From the NCBI GenBank assembly GCA_038319625.1, contig JBBQDK010000025.1:1-23807 (forward strand): a stretch of 23,807 nucleotides of DNA, in the 5' to 3' direction. The position numbers and the translations under genes were made by a program. Shown here one piece after another: positions 1 to 8,487 of this stretch (positions are counted from its first letter, which is position 1; each line of letters begins with the position of its first letter). Origin of the DNA: JBBQDK01 sp038319625. Its GTDB lineage: Bacteria > Pseudomonadota > Gammaproteobacteria > JBBQDK01. The notes beneath the pieces are model-generated. The model was not told the DNA's origin. It searched no databases and was given only the letters and a program-made list of their open reading frames with translations.

Positions 1-22
1 CAAATGGAGCATGGAGGCTCGC

Positions 23-245
23 ATGATTACACCGAAACTTCTCGATCAGGTCCGCACTGCAATCAGCGTTCGGCATTACAGTCGGTGAACGGTGAATAGT
101 TTTGTGCATTGGATTCGATGTTTCATTCTTTTCCATGGCAAGCGTTAGCCCGTAGCGTTGGGGGGTGCAGCATCACAGCCTTTCATTATAAATCCTGCTG
201 TCAGAAAGAATGTCTCAGCATCCTCTCAAAATCAAGAGTTTAATG
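23..245 (+). pseudogene. Broken N-terminal fragment of an integron-type tyrosine recombinase (IntI-like)
   Basis: Read in one frame from the ATG at 23 (GGAGG at 13-17 just upstream), the DNA gives MITPKLLDQVRTAISVRHYS, then a TGA at 86-88, then a stretch containing FVHWIRCFILFHGKR, a TAG at 146-148, and finally a stretch containing AVRKNVSASSQNQ. From memory of the family, these match in order and in register the N-terminal SAM-like DNA-binding domain of integron integrases (LLDQVR..IR.RHYS.RTE.AYV.WIRRFI.FHGKRHP...MG, then AV.RNVSASTQNQ). The TGA sits where the family has Arg, so a CGA to TGA change is likely. Similarity stops near 245 and the catalytic domain (R, H, R, Y residues) is absent. 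It is therefore a dead relic. In integrons attI lies 5' of intI, so any cassette array would be left of this window. Family assignment is from memory of conserved motifs, not from a search. Confidence 0.72.
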
Positions 246-450
246 ACGTAGCTCCATGTAACCACCTGAGGTGGTCATGCAACGTCTGCTCACGATCGAA
301 AGTGCCAGCTCGGCTCGCCGATGCGAACGTCAGCGGCCAGAATGAAGCGGCCGATGGCTGGCTGTCGAATTGCCCCCGGGGCGCCAATTTCTTCGCGACT
401 AGTCGCGCACCTCTCTGCAATCGAACGTACACTACTCATTTCATCCTCGT
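246..450. other. Intergenic stretch with small inverted and direct repeats
   Basis: No convincing gene is seen between the integrase relic and the SIMPL gene. The stretch holds a perfect 7-bp inverted repeat at 261-275 (ACCACCT, one base, AGGTGGT) and an imperfect 14-bp direct repeat (ATGCAACGTCTGCT at 277-290 and ATGCGAACGTCAGC at 321-334). The abrupt end of integrase similarity at about 245 fits a recombination or insertion junction. The promoter for the SIMPL gene is presumably here, but no clear -35/-10 pair could be identified. Confidence 0.4.
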
Positions 451-462
451 GGAGAAACCGCC

Positions 463-1161
463 ATGTCATTCCTGATGCCCACGCGTGCCGCACTGATTAC
501 CGCTCTGCTGTTCATCTGCAACGCTCCGCTGTGCGCCGCCGAGGCGCCGCATTACAATCAGATCCACTTGCAGGCCCAGAGCAGCATGATGGTCGGTAAT
601 GATCATATGCAAGCGCAGTTGAGCGCCTTCGGCGAAGGCGGTGACACGGCCAAGCTCGCCGAACAGATCAACAGCACCATGAGCTGGGCCCTCAAGACCG
701 CAAAGCAACACCCTAAGGTCAGCGTCAGCAGCGGTCAGTATCAGACCTATCCTGTTTTCAACAAGGACAGTCTGAAGCACTGGCGCGCCACGCAAGAAGT
801 CCGGCTGGAATCGGCCGATACCGATGCGCTGGTGCAATTGCTCGGCATCCTGCAGACGCGCCTGCAGGTCAATGCGATCAACTTCTCTGTGTCTCCCGCA
901 CTGCGCGCCAAGACCGAGGACCAACTGATCGATCAAGCGCTGGCGTCGTTTCAGGCACGTGCCGAACGGGTACGCAAGGATCTGGGCGCCAAGAGTTATC
1001 GCATCGTTGATATCAACATCAACAATAGTGGCGGCGCGACGCCGCCTTATCCCATGATGCGCGCGCAGGCCATGGAAAGTTCCGTCACGGCACCGGCGGT
1101 CGAATCGGGCACCAGTCAACTCACGGTCAATACCGATGGAACGATCGAGTTGCAGTTCTGA
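463..1161 (+). CDS. Exported SIMPL-domain (DUF541, YggE-like) protein
   Basis: A 232-residue protein with a typical Sec signal peptide: MPTR, a hydrophobic run from about residue 9 to 20, and a likely signal peptidase I site after the Ala-Ala near residue 25. The rest is predicted to be periplasmic. The mature part has the SIMPL/DUF541 pattern: alternating sequence such as SSMMVGNDHMQAQLSA, a central helix-rich part, the VSVSSGQYQTYPVF block near residues 85-100, and RATQEVRLES followed by DTDALVQLLGILQ. Family members include E. coli YggE and several poorly understood periplasmic proteins linked with stress tolerance; no enzymatic reaction is established. The ATG at 463 is preceded by GGAGA at 451-455, which supports this start. 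It stands alone on the plus strand, ending convergently with the cytochrome gene. Family placement is good; physiological role is unknown. Confidence 0.8.
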   Translation: MSFLMPTRAALITALLFICNAPLCAAEAPHYNQIHLQAQSSMMVGNDHMQAQLSAFGEGGDTAKLAEQINSTMSWALKTAKQHPKVSVSSGQYQTYPVFNKDSLKHWRATQEVRLESADTDALVQLLGILQTRLQVNAINFSVSPALRAKTEDQLIDQALASFQARAERVRKDLGAKSYRIVDININNSGGATPPYPMMRAQAMESSVTAPAVESGTSQLTVNTDGTIELQF

Positions 1162-1225
1162 CACAACACGCCACATTGAATGCGGGCTTCATGACGCACA
1201 ACCGCATGCGTACGGATTTATGGAA

Positions 1226-1254
1226 AACTCTCCCCTCCGGAAGGAGAGGGAGTT
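1226..1254. repeat. GC-rich hairpin repeat (CCCTCTCCC family), copy 1
   Basis: An imperfect palindrome (AACTCTCCCCTCC, short turn, GGAGAGGGAGTT) lies between the stops of two convergent genes. It could act as a bidirectional terminator or mRNA-stabilising hairpin, although there is no clear T-run. It belongs to the repeat family seen near 11.5, 12.0, 19.7 and 23.2-23.5 kb. Confidence 0.6.
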
Positions 1255-1261
1255 GTCTCCA

Positions 1262-1885
1262 TCAGCGTGGCTTTGACGCGGCGGCTTCCTGCTGCGCCAT
1301 CAGCGGCGGTGCATAGGTTGGCGGCTGGTTCTTAATTGCGGGAATCGTGTGCAGGTAAGCGAATACCGCCTTGAGATCCTGCACCGACAGATGTGAATAC
1401 GCCTGCCAGGGCATGGGCGGCATGATCGGGCGGGAGATACCAAGGTGCTTGCCGGTCTTGATCGCGGTGACGAACATCTGTTCGGTCCACTTGCCGAGGC
1501 CCGTTGCCGGATCGGGCGTGAGATTCATCGCGTAACTGATGCCCCACGGTCCCGCGAAGGCCGTATTACTGGCCGAACCAACCCAGGCCCAGGCCGCATC
1601 AGTCTTCGGTGGTGGCGGCAACTTGAGCTGCTCGGGATGTCCGGACAGCATGCGCGACATGTCCGGCTCCGGTCCGTGCGCGCCCATCTTGAAGGGCGTA
1701 TGGCAATCGTTGCAGCCCAGTGACAAGACCAGCATCTTGCCGCGTTCGATTTGCGCGGCGTCGGGTTTGGCTGCAGAGGCTGCCGGGCACAGCAGCAGAC
1801 AGACAATACCGCTCAGCACCGTTGCCAGTACGGCGTGAGCCCCGGCCTGGCATTTGTGCTTGTGACTCTCCTCGTGATTGCGCAT
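1262..1885 (-). CDS. Exported monohaem c-type cytochrome
   Basis: The protein is 207 residues when started at the ATG at 1885, where AAGGGG lies about 8 nt upstream; an in-frame start further upstream at 1954 has no such support. It begins with a polar His-rich segment (residues 3-10), then a hydrophobic signal segment (about 18-38, ending in Ala-Ser-Ala-Ala), so it should be exported to or anchored in the periplasm. One haem-binding CNDCH motif sits at residues 58-62 (Cys58, Cys61, His62). A plausible axial Met lies in IMPPMP near residues 154-159. The layout (CxxCH near the N-terminus, FAGPWG, NLTPDPATGLG, MPPMPW, LS.QDLKAVFAYL) is that of cytochrome c subunits related to those partnering alcohol or other dehydrogenases. 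The redox partner is not visible here. It could also be a free electron carrier. Confidence 0.82.
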   Translation of the reverse strand: MRNHEESHKHKCQAGAHAVLATVLSGIVCLLLCPAASAAKPDAAQIERGKMLVLSLGCNDCHTPFKMGAHGPEPDMSRMLSGHPEQLKLPPPPKTDAAWAWVGSASNTAFAGPWGISYAMNLTPDPATGLGKWTEQMFVTAIKTGKHLGISRPIMPPMPWQAYSHLSVQDLKAVFAYLHTIPAIKNQPPTYAPPLMAQQEAAASKPR

Positions 1886-2028
1886 GACAGAACCCCTTCG
1901 GTTATTATTGAACTTGGTATCGGCAGCGACCTGGCGCCTGTCGTACCGCTGCAAACTCTAGCCCAAGGCTTACGGTGGCGGCAAGTACTGCCGGGCGCAA
2001 TAACACGCAGGAAACTGGCGCAACCGAC

Positions 2029-2586
2029 ATGACCGACAACAACAGTCCACGCCCCACCCTCGCCGCCGTGCAGTCCGCACGCGGCCGCACCGTCGCAGAT
2101 GTGATCGCACCGGGACTCAAAGTGTTGTTCGTGGGTATCAATCCGAGCCTGTACTCCGCCGCCATTGGCCACCACTTCGCCCGCCCCGGCAACCGCTTCT
2201 GGCCGGTGCTGCACGGCGCCGGCTTCAGCTCCCGGCTGTTGACCGCGGAGCGGGAAGATGAATTACTCGACTACGGTTACGGCATCAGCAACATCGTGGC
2301 GCAGGCGACTGCCAGTGCAGCGGAACTCACAGCACGGCAACTCACCGCCGGCGGCCGCCGACTGATTGCAAAAATCGAACGCTACCGGCCGGCTTGCGTC
2401 GCCATCCTGGGGCTCGATGCCTACCGGCGCGCCTTCGGTGAAAAGCGCGTTCAACCCGGCGCGCAAGGGCGTACGCTCGGCGGCGCGGCATTGTGGGTGT
2501 TACCCAATCCGAGTGGCCTGAACGCACATTATCAACGCGATGCGCTGGTGCGCCTGTATGGAGAACTGCGGCGTTCGGTGCAGTAA
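2029..2586 (+). CDS. mug: Mismatch-specific uracil/thymine DNA glycosylase (TDG/Mug family)
   Basis: A 185-residue protein when started at ATG 2029; a GTG at 1975 would add 18 residues with no family similarity, so the shorter form is preferred. Two hallmark motifs are present: VGINPSLYSAAIGHHFARPGNRFWP near residues 36-60, matching the Mug/TDG catalytic GINP block whose Asn positions the attacking water, and LPNPSGLNAHY near residue 160, matching the loop that inserts into DNA. Enzymes of this family remove uracil or thymine opposite guanine, or exocyclic cytosine adducts, to start base-excision repair in the cytoplasm. The gene is divergent from the cytochrome gene with a 143-bp gap and is not obviously part of an operon. 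Substrate preference (Mug-like or other TDG clade) cannot be decided by eye. Confidence 0.88.
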   Translation: MTDNNSPRPTLAAVQSARGRTVADVIAPGLKVLFVGINPSLYSAAIGHHFARPGNRFWPVLHGAGFSSRLLTAEREDELLDYGYGISNIVAQATASAAELTARQLTAGGRRLIAKIERYRPACVAILGLDAYRRAFGEKRVQPGAQGRTLGGAALWVLPNPSGLNAHYQRDALVRLYGELRRSVQ

Positions 2587-2733
2587 AACAGCATCAGAAC
2601 TGTTATTCTTGCGCGGTACGAAACACACCGCCCGGAACAGAACGAAAGTCCACACACTCGACGCAGGTTCAGGCCCGTCAATCGCCAGGAACTCCTTGAA
2701 CGTTTACCAGCCGACCCTTGTCAGAGCTGAATC

Positions 2734-4086
2734 ATGAATAGTGCTTTACGCATCCTGTTATCGATTGTGGCGATCCTGCTGATCGCGCCAACGTGCGGAT
2801 TTGCGGCCAACAACGCCGCCATAGCCGATGAAACACCGGTCCCGGTCTTCAGCAAACCGCTGACACTGGTCGAACTCACCGACCTGGCCCTGCAGCGCAA
2901 TCCCAAGACGCGCTTGGCCTGGGCCGCCATCCGTTCCTCCGAGGCCGGCGTGGAACTGGCGCGTGCCGGTTACTGGCCGCAGCTCAATGCGACACTCAAC
3001 GCACAACGCAACCGCGCCCTGAATTTCTCCGGGCAACCCGCCGACATTCAGTCCCGCTACGGCGCCAGTGTCAGCCTGAGCTATCTGTTGTGGGATTTCG
3101 GTACGCGCGGTGGCCTGCTGGATCAAGCCAAGTACGCGCTGGTCTCCGCAAACTTGAGTCAGGATCAGACCGTGCAAGACGTGATCCTGCAGGTGGAACA
3201 GGCGTATTACCAAGTACTGGGCTTGCAGGCCGTGGTGGTAGCGAACAGACAGAGCCTGAAGGATGCCGCGACCAATCAGGCGGCGGCGCAAGAACGCAAG
3301 GCAAACGGCCTCGCCACGCTGGGCGATGTCTATAAGGCCGATGCCGCACTTGCCGGCGCCAGACTCGCCTTGCAGCAGGCCGAAGGACAGTTGGCGGTGG
3401 CGCACGGTCAGTTGGCGACGGCCCTGGCGGCGTCACCCGACACGCAGTTGCCGCTGGTCGTCTGGGAACACGACGTGACACCTGCCTTGCCGACGCAAAG
3501 CGTAACCAGCCTGCTCGCCGCCGCCCGCACGGCGCGGCCGGAACTGCTCGCCGCGAAGGCGCAGGAGCAGGCCGCCGCCGCCAACGTGCAGGCCACCCGC
3601 GGCCGTGGCCTGCCCAGCCTCAACCTGAACGCCACTTCAGGTCGCACCCGGGTCGTGGATATCGGCGGCAGTTCGCAGTTCAGTGCACTGGTGAGTCTCA
3701 ATGTGCCACTGTTCGCCGGCTTCGGCGACCGTGCTGTCGTACATCAGGCGCAGGCGCAACTGGACACCGCCCGCGCCGACAGCGACGACCTGCGCAGCCA
3801 AGTGGAGCTGGAAGTCTGGCAGGCGTATCAAAATCTGCGCACCGGCATCGTTACGCTGGACAGCAGTGCCGCACAATTGAAAAGCGCACAACTGGCGGCG
3901 GAGGTCTCCAGTGCGCGCTATAAAAACGGGCTCGATAGCATTCTCGATGTATTGACCGCGCAGATGACCCTGGCCAATGCCCGCGTCCAACAGGTGCAGG
4001 CGCGATTGGACTGGGCGGCGGCGCGCGCCGCCCTGGGACATGCGGTGGGCGGACTTGATGCTCCCGCGACACTGGAGACGCCGTGA
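2734..4086 (+). CDS. TolC-family outer-membrane factor of an RND efflux operon
   Basis: 450 residues with a hydrophobic signal sequence (about 5-24). The Cys at residue 21 is not in a good lipobox, so a signal peptidase I substrate is more likely than a lipoprotein. The body has the two repeated outer-membrane-efflux domains of the TolC family: PLTLVELTDLALQRNPKTRLA starts the first and ARPELLAAKAQEQAAAANVQ starts the second. The strand segment SVSLSYLLWDFGTRGG and its partner ALVSLNVPLFAGFGDRAV occur at equivalent places. It should form the trimeric channel that takes substrate from the membrane-fusion and RND proteins to the outside. It is the first gene of the operon, and its stop overlaps the next gene's GTG by 4 nt. 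The ribosome-binding site is weak. Confidence 0.9.
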   Translation: MNSALRILLSIVAILLIAPTCGFAANNAAIADETPVPVFSKPLTLVELTDLALQRNPKTRLAWAAIRSSEAGVELARAGYWPQLNATLNAQRNRALNFSGQPADIQSRYGASVSLSYLLWDFGTRGGLLDQAKYALVSANLSQDQTVQDVILQVEQAYYQVLGLQAVVVANRQSLKDAATNQAAAQERKANGLATLGDVYKADAALAGARLALQQAEGQLAVAHGQLATALAASPDTQLPLVVWEHDVTPALPTQSVTSLLAAARTARPELLAAKAQEQAAAANVQATRGRGLPSLNLNATSGRTRVVDIGGSSQFSALVSLNVPLFAGFGDRAVVHQAQAQLDTARADSDDLRSQVELEVWQAYQNLRTGIVTLDSSAAQLKSAQLAAEVSSARYKNGLDSILDVLTAQMTLANARVQQVQARLDWAAARAALGHAVGGLDAPATLETP

Positions 4087-5192
4087 CACGTAAAACACTC
4101 TCACTCTTCACTTTCGCTGTCATCATCACGGCCTTGATCGCCGCGCTGGTCTGGCGCATTGCCGGCGATACCCGCACTGGCCAGAGCAAACGCACCGATC
4201 AGCCGCTGGTGGTAGAGACGGCCTCGGCCCGTCGTCAGCCTATGCCCATTCTGCTGCAAGCGGTGGGACAGGTGGAGTCGGAACACAGCGTACAGATCCG
4301 GCCGCAGGTGAGCGGCATGCTCGCTGCGGTTTATTTCAGTGAAGGCCAGGCCGTGACCAAAGGCCAGCGTTTGTTCCGTATCGACCCTGCGCCCTATGAA
4401 GCCGCATTGGACTCGGCGCGCGCCGCCGCGGAGAACGACCAGGCACAAGCGGCGCGCCTCGCACCACTGGCCGGCAAGGACTATGTCACGCCGCAGGAAT
4501 ACGGCAATGCGCGCACGGCAGCCGATCAGGCCCGGGCCGCGCTGATCCAAGCCAGGATCAACCTCGCCTATACTGACATTCGCGCACCCATCGCCGGACG
4601 CACCGGCAGCCTCGGGGTCAAAGCCGGCAACCTGGTCGCGCCCACCGATACTGCGTCGCTGGTCGTCATCAACCAGATGCAACCGATTCTGGTCCGGTAC
4701 AGCATCCCGCAACAGACACTGCCGACGCTGCAACGCTATCAGGCGCAAGGCGGCATTCGCATCTTCATCACCCGCGAGGATGGCAGCAGTGATCTGGGCG
4801 AAGGCAAGCTGATCTTCGTCGATAACGCTGTGACCACGAATACCGGCACGGTGACACTCAAGGCGCGCCTGCCCAACACACAGGAACAGCTCTGGCCCGG
4901 CCAGTATGTGGGCGTGCGCACGCAGCTCGCCGTGCAGGCCGATGCGATCGTCGTGCCGCAGTCCGCGATACAGACCGGACAGAACGGCAACTTCGTTTAT
5001 ATCATCGAACAGGACAAGGCCGTCATCCGCCCGGTACAGGTCGACCGCCAGGTGGACGATCTCGCGATCATCGCCACGGGTGTGAAAGCGGGCGAGACGG
5101 TGGTAACGCGCGCACCGCGCAATCTGCGTCCGGGTGTCAAGGTCGTTATCGACAACAGCGCTGGCAAGTCTGCCACGCCAGACCTGCCGTGA
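4083..5192 (+). CDS. Periplasmic adaptor (membrane-fusion protein) of RND pump, HlyD/AcrA type
   Basis: 369 residues starting at a GTG that overlaps the preceding stop (GTGA). An N-terminal membrane anchor spans about residues 6-25. Then come the barrel-sandwich (lipoyl-like) half VQIRPQVSGMLAAVYFSEGQAVTKGQRLFRIDP, a short alpha-hairpin rich in Ala/Gln, and the returning half with the family signature TDIRAPIAGRTGSLGVKAGNLV. The beta-barrel and membrane-proximal segments follow (LWPGQYVGVRTQL, VVPQSAIQTGQNGNFVYII). It bridges the inner-membrane pump and the outer-membrane channel. The sequence style is like MdtA. The 4-nt overlaps on both sides imply translational coupling, so the three parts are made in a fixed ratio. 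Confidence 0.92.
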   Translation: MTRKTLSLFTFAVIITALIAALVWRIAGDTRTGQSKRTDQPLVVETASARRQPMPILLQAVGQVESEHSVQIRPQVSGMLAAVYFSEGQAVTKGQRLFRIDPAPYEAALDSARAAAENDQAQAARLAPLAGKDYVTPQEYGNARTAADQARAALIQARINLAYTDIRAPIAGRTGSLGVKAGNLVAPTDTASLVVINQMQPILVRYSIPQQTLPTLQRYQAQGGIRIFITREDGSSDLGEGKLIFVDNAVTTNTGTVTLKARLPNTQEQLWPGQYVGVRTQLAVQADAIVVPQSAIQTGQNGNFVYIIEQDKAVIRPVQVDRQVDDLAIIATGVKAGETVVTRAPRNLRPGVKVVIDNSAGKSATPDLP

Positions 5193-8100
5193 ACTTTTCC
5201 GCGCCCTTCATCCGTCGCCCGGTGATGACCACCATCATCACGTTGGCGCTGGTCATCTTCGGCATCGCAGCCTATGACAGTCTGCCGGTCAGCGAGCTGC
5301 CCAATGTCGACTTCCCAACCATTAGTGTTTCCGCCAGCCTGCCGGGCGCCGACCCGCAGACCATGGCCGCGGCGGTGGCGACGCCGCTGGAACGGCAGTT
5401 CAGCGCCATCGCCGGCGTGACCTCCATGAGTTCGACGAGCACCACGGGCAGCACCAACATCTCCCTGCAATTCGATCTGGCGCGCAACATCGACAGCGCT
5501 GCCCAGGATGTGCAGACCGCGATCTCGCAAAGCATCCGCCGGTTGCCGCAAAACATGCCCGCGCCGCCCAGCCTGCGCAAGGTCAATCCCGCCGACTTCG
5601 CCATCATCTACCTCGCCCTTTCCGCCGAGCAACTACCGCTCACACAACTCGACGAGTACGCCGAGACCCGCGTCGCCCAACAGATCTCCACGATTCCCGG
5701 CGTGGCGCAGGTATTGGTTTTCGGTTCGCATAAATACGCCGTGCGCATTCACATGAATCCCTACGCACTGGCGGCGCGCAATCTCTCGCTGGCGCAGGTC
5801 GAGCAGGCGATTCAGGGCGGCAACACCAATCTGCCCACCGGCACGCTCAACGGCAGCGTGCGTACCTATACCGTGCAGTCCGACGGCCAGTTGCAGAATG
5901 CCGCCGCGTACAACCGCCTCGTGATCGCCTATCAGAACGGCGCGCCGGTGCATCTTGCCGAGGTCGGCAAGGCTCTGGACAGCACCGAACAGGACAAACA
6001 GATCACCACTTTCTTCGACAATGGCGTCGCCGGCCAGGGTCTGCGCCCGGCCATCGTCCTGGCGGTGAAACGCCAGCCCGGCGCGAATACCGTGCAGGTT
6101 TCCCGGGCGGTACGCGAACAACTGACGGAACTTACCCGCCAGGCGCCCGGCGATGCCACGCTGCGGCTACTCTACGACCGCGCCGATTTCATCAACGGCT
6201 CCATCCACGAGGTCAAGTTCACGCTGTCACTGGCCATCGTATTGGTGGTGGGCGTGATCTTTCTGTTCCTACGCAATGTACGCGCCACACTTATCAGCGC
6301 ACTGGCCCTGCCTACCTCGCTGATCGGCACCTTTGCGTTGATGCGCGTCTTCGGCTTCAGTCTTGATAATCTGTCGCTGATGGCCCTGACCCTCGCCGTG
6401 GGCTTCGTGGTCGATGATGCCATTGTGGTGCTGGAAAACATCGTCCGCTATCGCGAGAAGGGCCTGGACCGCCTGCAGGCCGCGCAGCTCGGCAGCAGGG
6501 AGATCGGTTTCACGGTGATGTCCATGACCTTGTCGCTGGTGGCGGTGTTTATCCCGCTGATCTTCATGAGCGGACTGGTGGGCCGATTGTTCCGTGAATT
6601 TGCGCTCACCGTTACCATCGCCATCCTGATCTCCGGGCTGATATCGCTGATTCTCACACCCATGTTGTGCAGCCGCTTTCTCGAAGAGAGCGGGCAGCAC
6701 GGTCGGCTTTACCACGCACTTGAACGCGGCTTCAACCACACCCGCGACGCATACGGATACACGCTCACCTGGTCAGTGGATCACTGGCGCACCATGTTAA
6801 CGCTGGCGGCGCTGCTGCTGGGACTGACATTCTATCTGTTCGATGTCGTGCCCAAGGGCTTCATCCCCAGCGAGGACACCGGGCAGATCATCGCCGACAC
6901 CAAGGCGCCAGAGGGCGTCACCTTCGAACAGCTGCAAAAATTGCAGGAACGCGTCGCGCGCATCGTGCAGCAGAATCCCAATGTCGCAGCCGCGATGTCG
7001 AGCGCGGGTCAAGGTGGCGGCGGCGTCAGCGGCGGCAACATCGGACGCCTGTTCATCCGTCTCAAACCGCAGAACGAACGCGATGCCAATGCCGAGCAAG
7101 TGCTGCAACAACTGCGTCACGCGGTGGCCCAGGTGCGCGAGATGCAGGTGTATTTCCAGAATCCTCCGGCAATACGCATCGGCAGTCTCGGCGGCAGCGG
7201 CCAATACCAATACGTGCTGCAGGGAACGGATCTGGACGAATTGAATCAGGCGGCGACAGGGTTCGAATCCAAACTCGCCAGCGTGCCGGGCGTACAGGAT
7301 GTGAGCAGCAGCCTGGAGCTCAGCAACCCGCAGGTCAACGTGCGTATCCAGCGCGGCACGGCCGCCGCGCTGGGCGTGAGCGCCGAACAGATCCAGGCGG
7401 CGCTGTACAGTGCCTACGGCGGCAATCAGGTCAGCACGATCTACGGTTCCACCGACGAATACCAAGTCATCATGGAACTGGCACCACTCTACCAGATGAA
7501 TATGGATGCACTGAATGCCTTATATGTACCGGGTACGGGCGGGCTGGTGCCCTTGCGCGCCGTAGCCACCATCGAACCGGGTGTCGGCCCGTTATCCGTC
7601 AATCATTACGGGCAACTGCCCGCTGTCACTTTCTCTTTCAATCTGACGCCGGGCACTTCCCTGGGTGAAGTCAGCAACCGCATCGATACGCTGGCGCAGA
7701 CCAACCTGCCGGCGGACATCACCGCGTCCTTCACCGGCAACGCCCAGACCTTCCGCGATTCACTGGTAGGCATGCCACTGCTGCTGCTCATTACCGTGCT
7801 GGTGATCTACATGGTGCTGGCCATACTCTACGAACACTTCATTCATCCCATCACCATCCTCACCGCTTTGCCGCTGGCCATGGTCGGTGCGCTGCTCACG
7901 CTGATCCTGTTCGGGCAGGAACTCAACATCTTCAGCTTCGTCGGCCTGATCTTGCTGGTAGGACTGGTGAAGAAGAACGGCATCATCATGGTGGACTTCG
8001 CACTGCAGATCCGTCGCGAACGCGACGCCTCCGCGCGCGATGCCATCATCGAAGCCTGTCTGGTACGTTTCCGGCCCATCATGATGACGACGCTTGCCGC

Positions 8101-8320
8101 CATCCTCGGTACTCTGCCCATCGCGCTGGGCACCGGCATGGGCGCAGAATCGCGGCGGCCACTGGGTATCGCCGTGGTGGGCGGCCTGCTGTTTTCACAA
8201 CTGCTCACCCTCTATATTACGCCGGCCTTCTATGTGGCGATGGAACATGTGAGCGAACGGCTGAAACGGCGCAAGGCGGCGCGTCGAACGGTCGTTGCGG
8301 AAACGCCGGCTGGCGAATGA
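5189..8320 (+). CDS. RND-type inner-membrane efflux pump (HAE-1, MdtB/MdtC-like)
   Basis: 1043 residues, full length for an HAE-1 pump. It starts with the usual FIRRPVMTTIITLALVIFGI first membrane helix and has two porter halves and twelve predicted membrane segments. The proton-relay motif GFVVDDAIVVLENI carries the paired Asp409 and Asp410 in helix 4. LPGADPQTMAAAVATPLERQ and the NPADFAIIYLAL region resemble MdtB/MdtC rather than metal pumps, so exported organic compounds (bile-salt-like detergents, drugs, metabolites) are the expected substrates. E. coli MdtB and MdtC act as a heteromultimer, but only one pump gene is present here, so a homotrimer is inferred. GTG start, 4-nt overlap with the adaptor gene. 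No regulator gene is adjacent. A long palindrome follows the gene. Confidence 0.93.
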   Translation: MNFSAPFIRRPVMTTIITLALVIFGIAAYDSLPVSELPNVDFPTISVSASLPGADPQTMAAAVATPLERQFSAIAGVTSMSSTSTTGSTNISLQFDLARNIDSAAQDVQTAISQSIRRLPQNMPAPPSLRKVNPADFAIIYLALSAEQLPLTQLDEYAETRVAQQISTIPGVAQVLVFGSHKYAVRIHMNPYALAARNLSLAQVEQAIQGGNTNLPTGTLNGSVRTYTVQSDGQLQNAAAYNRLVIAYQNGAPVHLAEVGKALDSTEQDKQITTFFDNGVAGQGLRPAIVLAVKRQPGANTVQVSRAVREQLTELTRQAPGDATLRLLYDRADFINGSIHEVKFTLSLAIVLVVGVIFLFLRNVRATLISALALPTSLIGTFALMRVFGFSLDNLSLMALTLAVGFVVDDAIVVLENIVRYREKGLDRLQAAQLGSREIGFTVMSMTLSLVAVFIPLIFMSGLVGRLFREFALTVTIAILISGLISLILTPMLCSRFLEESGQHGRLYHALERGFNHTRDAYGYTLTWSVDHWRTMLTLAALLLGLTFYLFDVVPKGFIPSEDTGQIIADTKAPEGVTFEQLQKLQERVARIVQQNPNVAAAMSSAGQGGGGVSGGNIGRLFIRLKPQNERDANAEQVLQQLRHAVAQVREMQVYFQNPPAIRIGSLGGSGQYQYVLQGTDLDELNQAATGFESKLASVPGVQDVSSSLELSNPQVNVRIQRGTAAALGVSAEQIQAALYSAYGGNQVSTIYGSTDEYQVIMELAPLYQMNMDALNALYVPGTGGLVPLRAVATIEPGVGPLSVNHYGQLPAVTFSFNLTPGTSLGEVSNRIDTLAQTNLPADITASFTGNAQTFRDSLVGMPLLLLITVLVIYMVLAILYEHFIHPITILTALPLAMVGALLTLILFGQELNIFSFVGLILLVGLVKKNGIIMVDFALQIRRERDASARDAIIEACLVRFRPIMMTTLAAILGTLPIALGTGMGAESRRPLGIAVVGGLLFSQLLTLYITPAFYVAMEHVSERLKRRKAARRTVVAETPAGE

Positions 8321-8352
8321 ATATGCTTAGGGAAATACTGATTTATTACTTG

Positions 8353-8430
8353 AACCGCCAAGGGCGCCAAGAAAATCTATTTTGAAATTCAAGAGGAAAT
8401 AACTTGATGTTCTTGGCGTCCTTGGCGGTT
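8353..8430. repeat. Long-armed palindrome, CCGCCAAGG type, copy A
   Basis: The left arm AACCGCCAAGGGCGCCAAGA (8353-8372) pairs with TCTTGGCGTCCTTGGCGGTT (8411-8430) with one mismatch in 20, around a 38-bp loop. It lies between the converging RND and YidB-like genes and could terminate both. The flanks (about 8330-8350 and 8440-8457) carry CTGATTTATT and CTGATCTTCCTTAG, which resemble the flanks of the palindrome near 23.05 kb. Confidence 0.8.
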
Positions 8431-8487
8431 GATGGGTTTTTCTGATCTTCCTTAGAGTGACGGGATGATAAGAGGCGCGGCAAAAAC

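Noticed and set aside
466..1176. 236-codon minus-strand frame opposite the SIMPL gene
   Set aside because: The plus-strand frame has a signal peptide, ribosome-binding site and family motifs; the opposite frame has none.
2734..2810. First outer-membrane factor as a lipoprotein because of Cys21
   Set aside because: The residues before the Cys (Ala-Pro-Thr) do not form a lipobox; ordinary signal peptidase cleavage is more likely.
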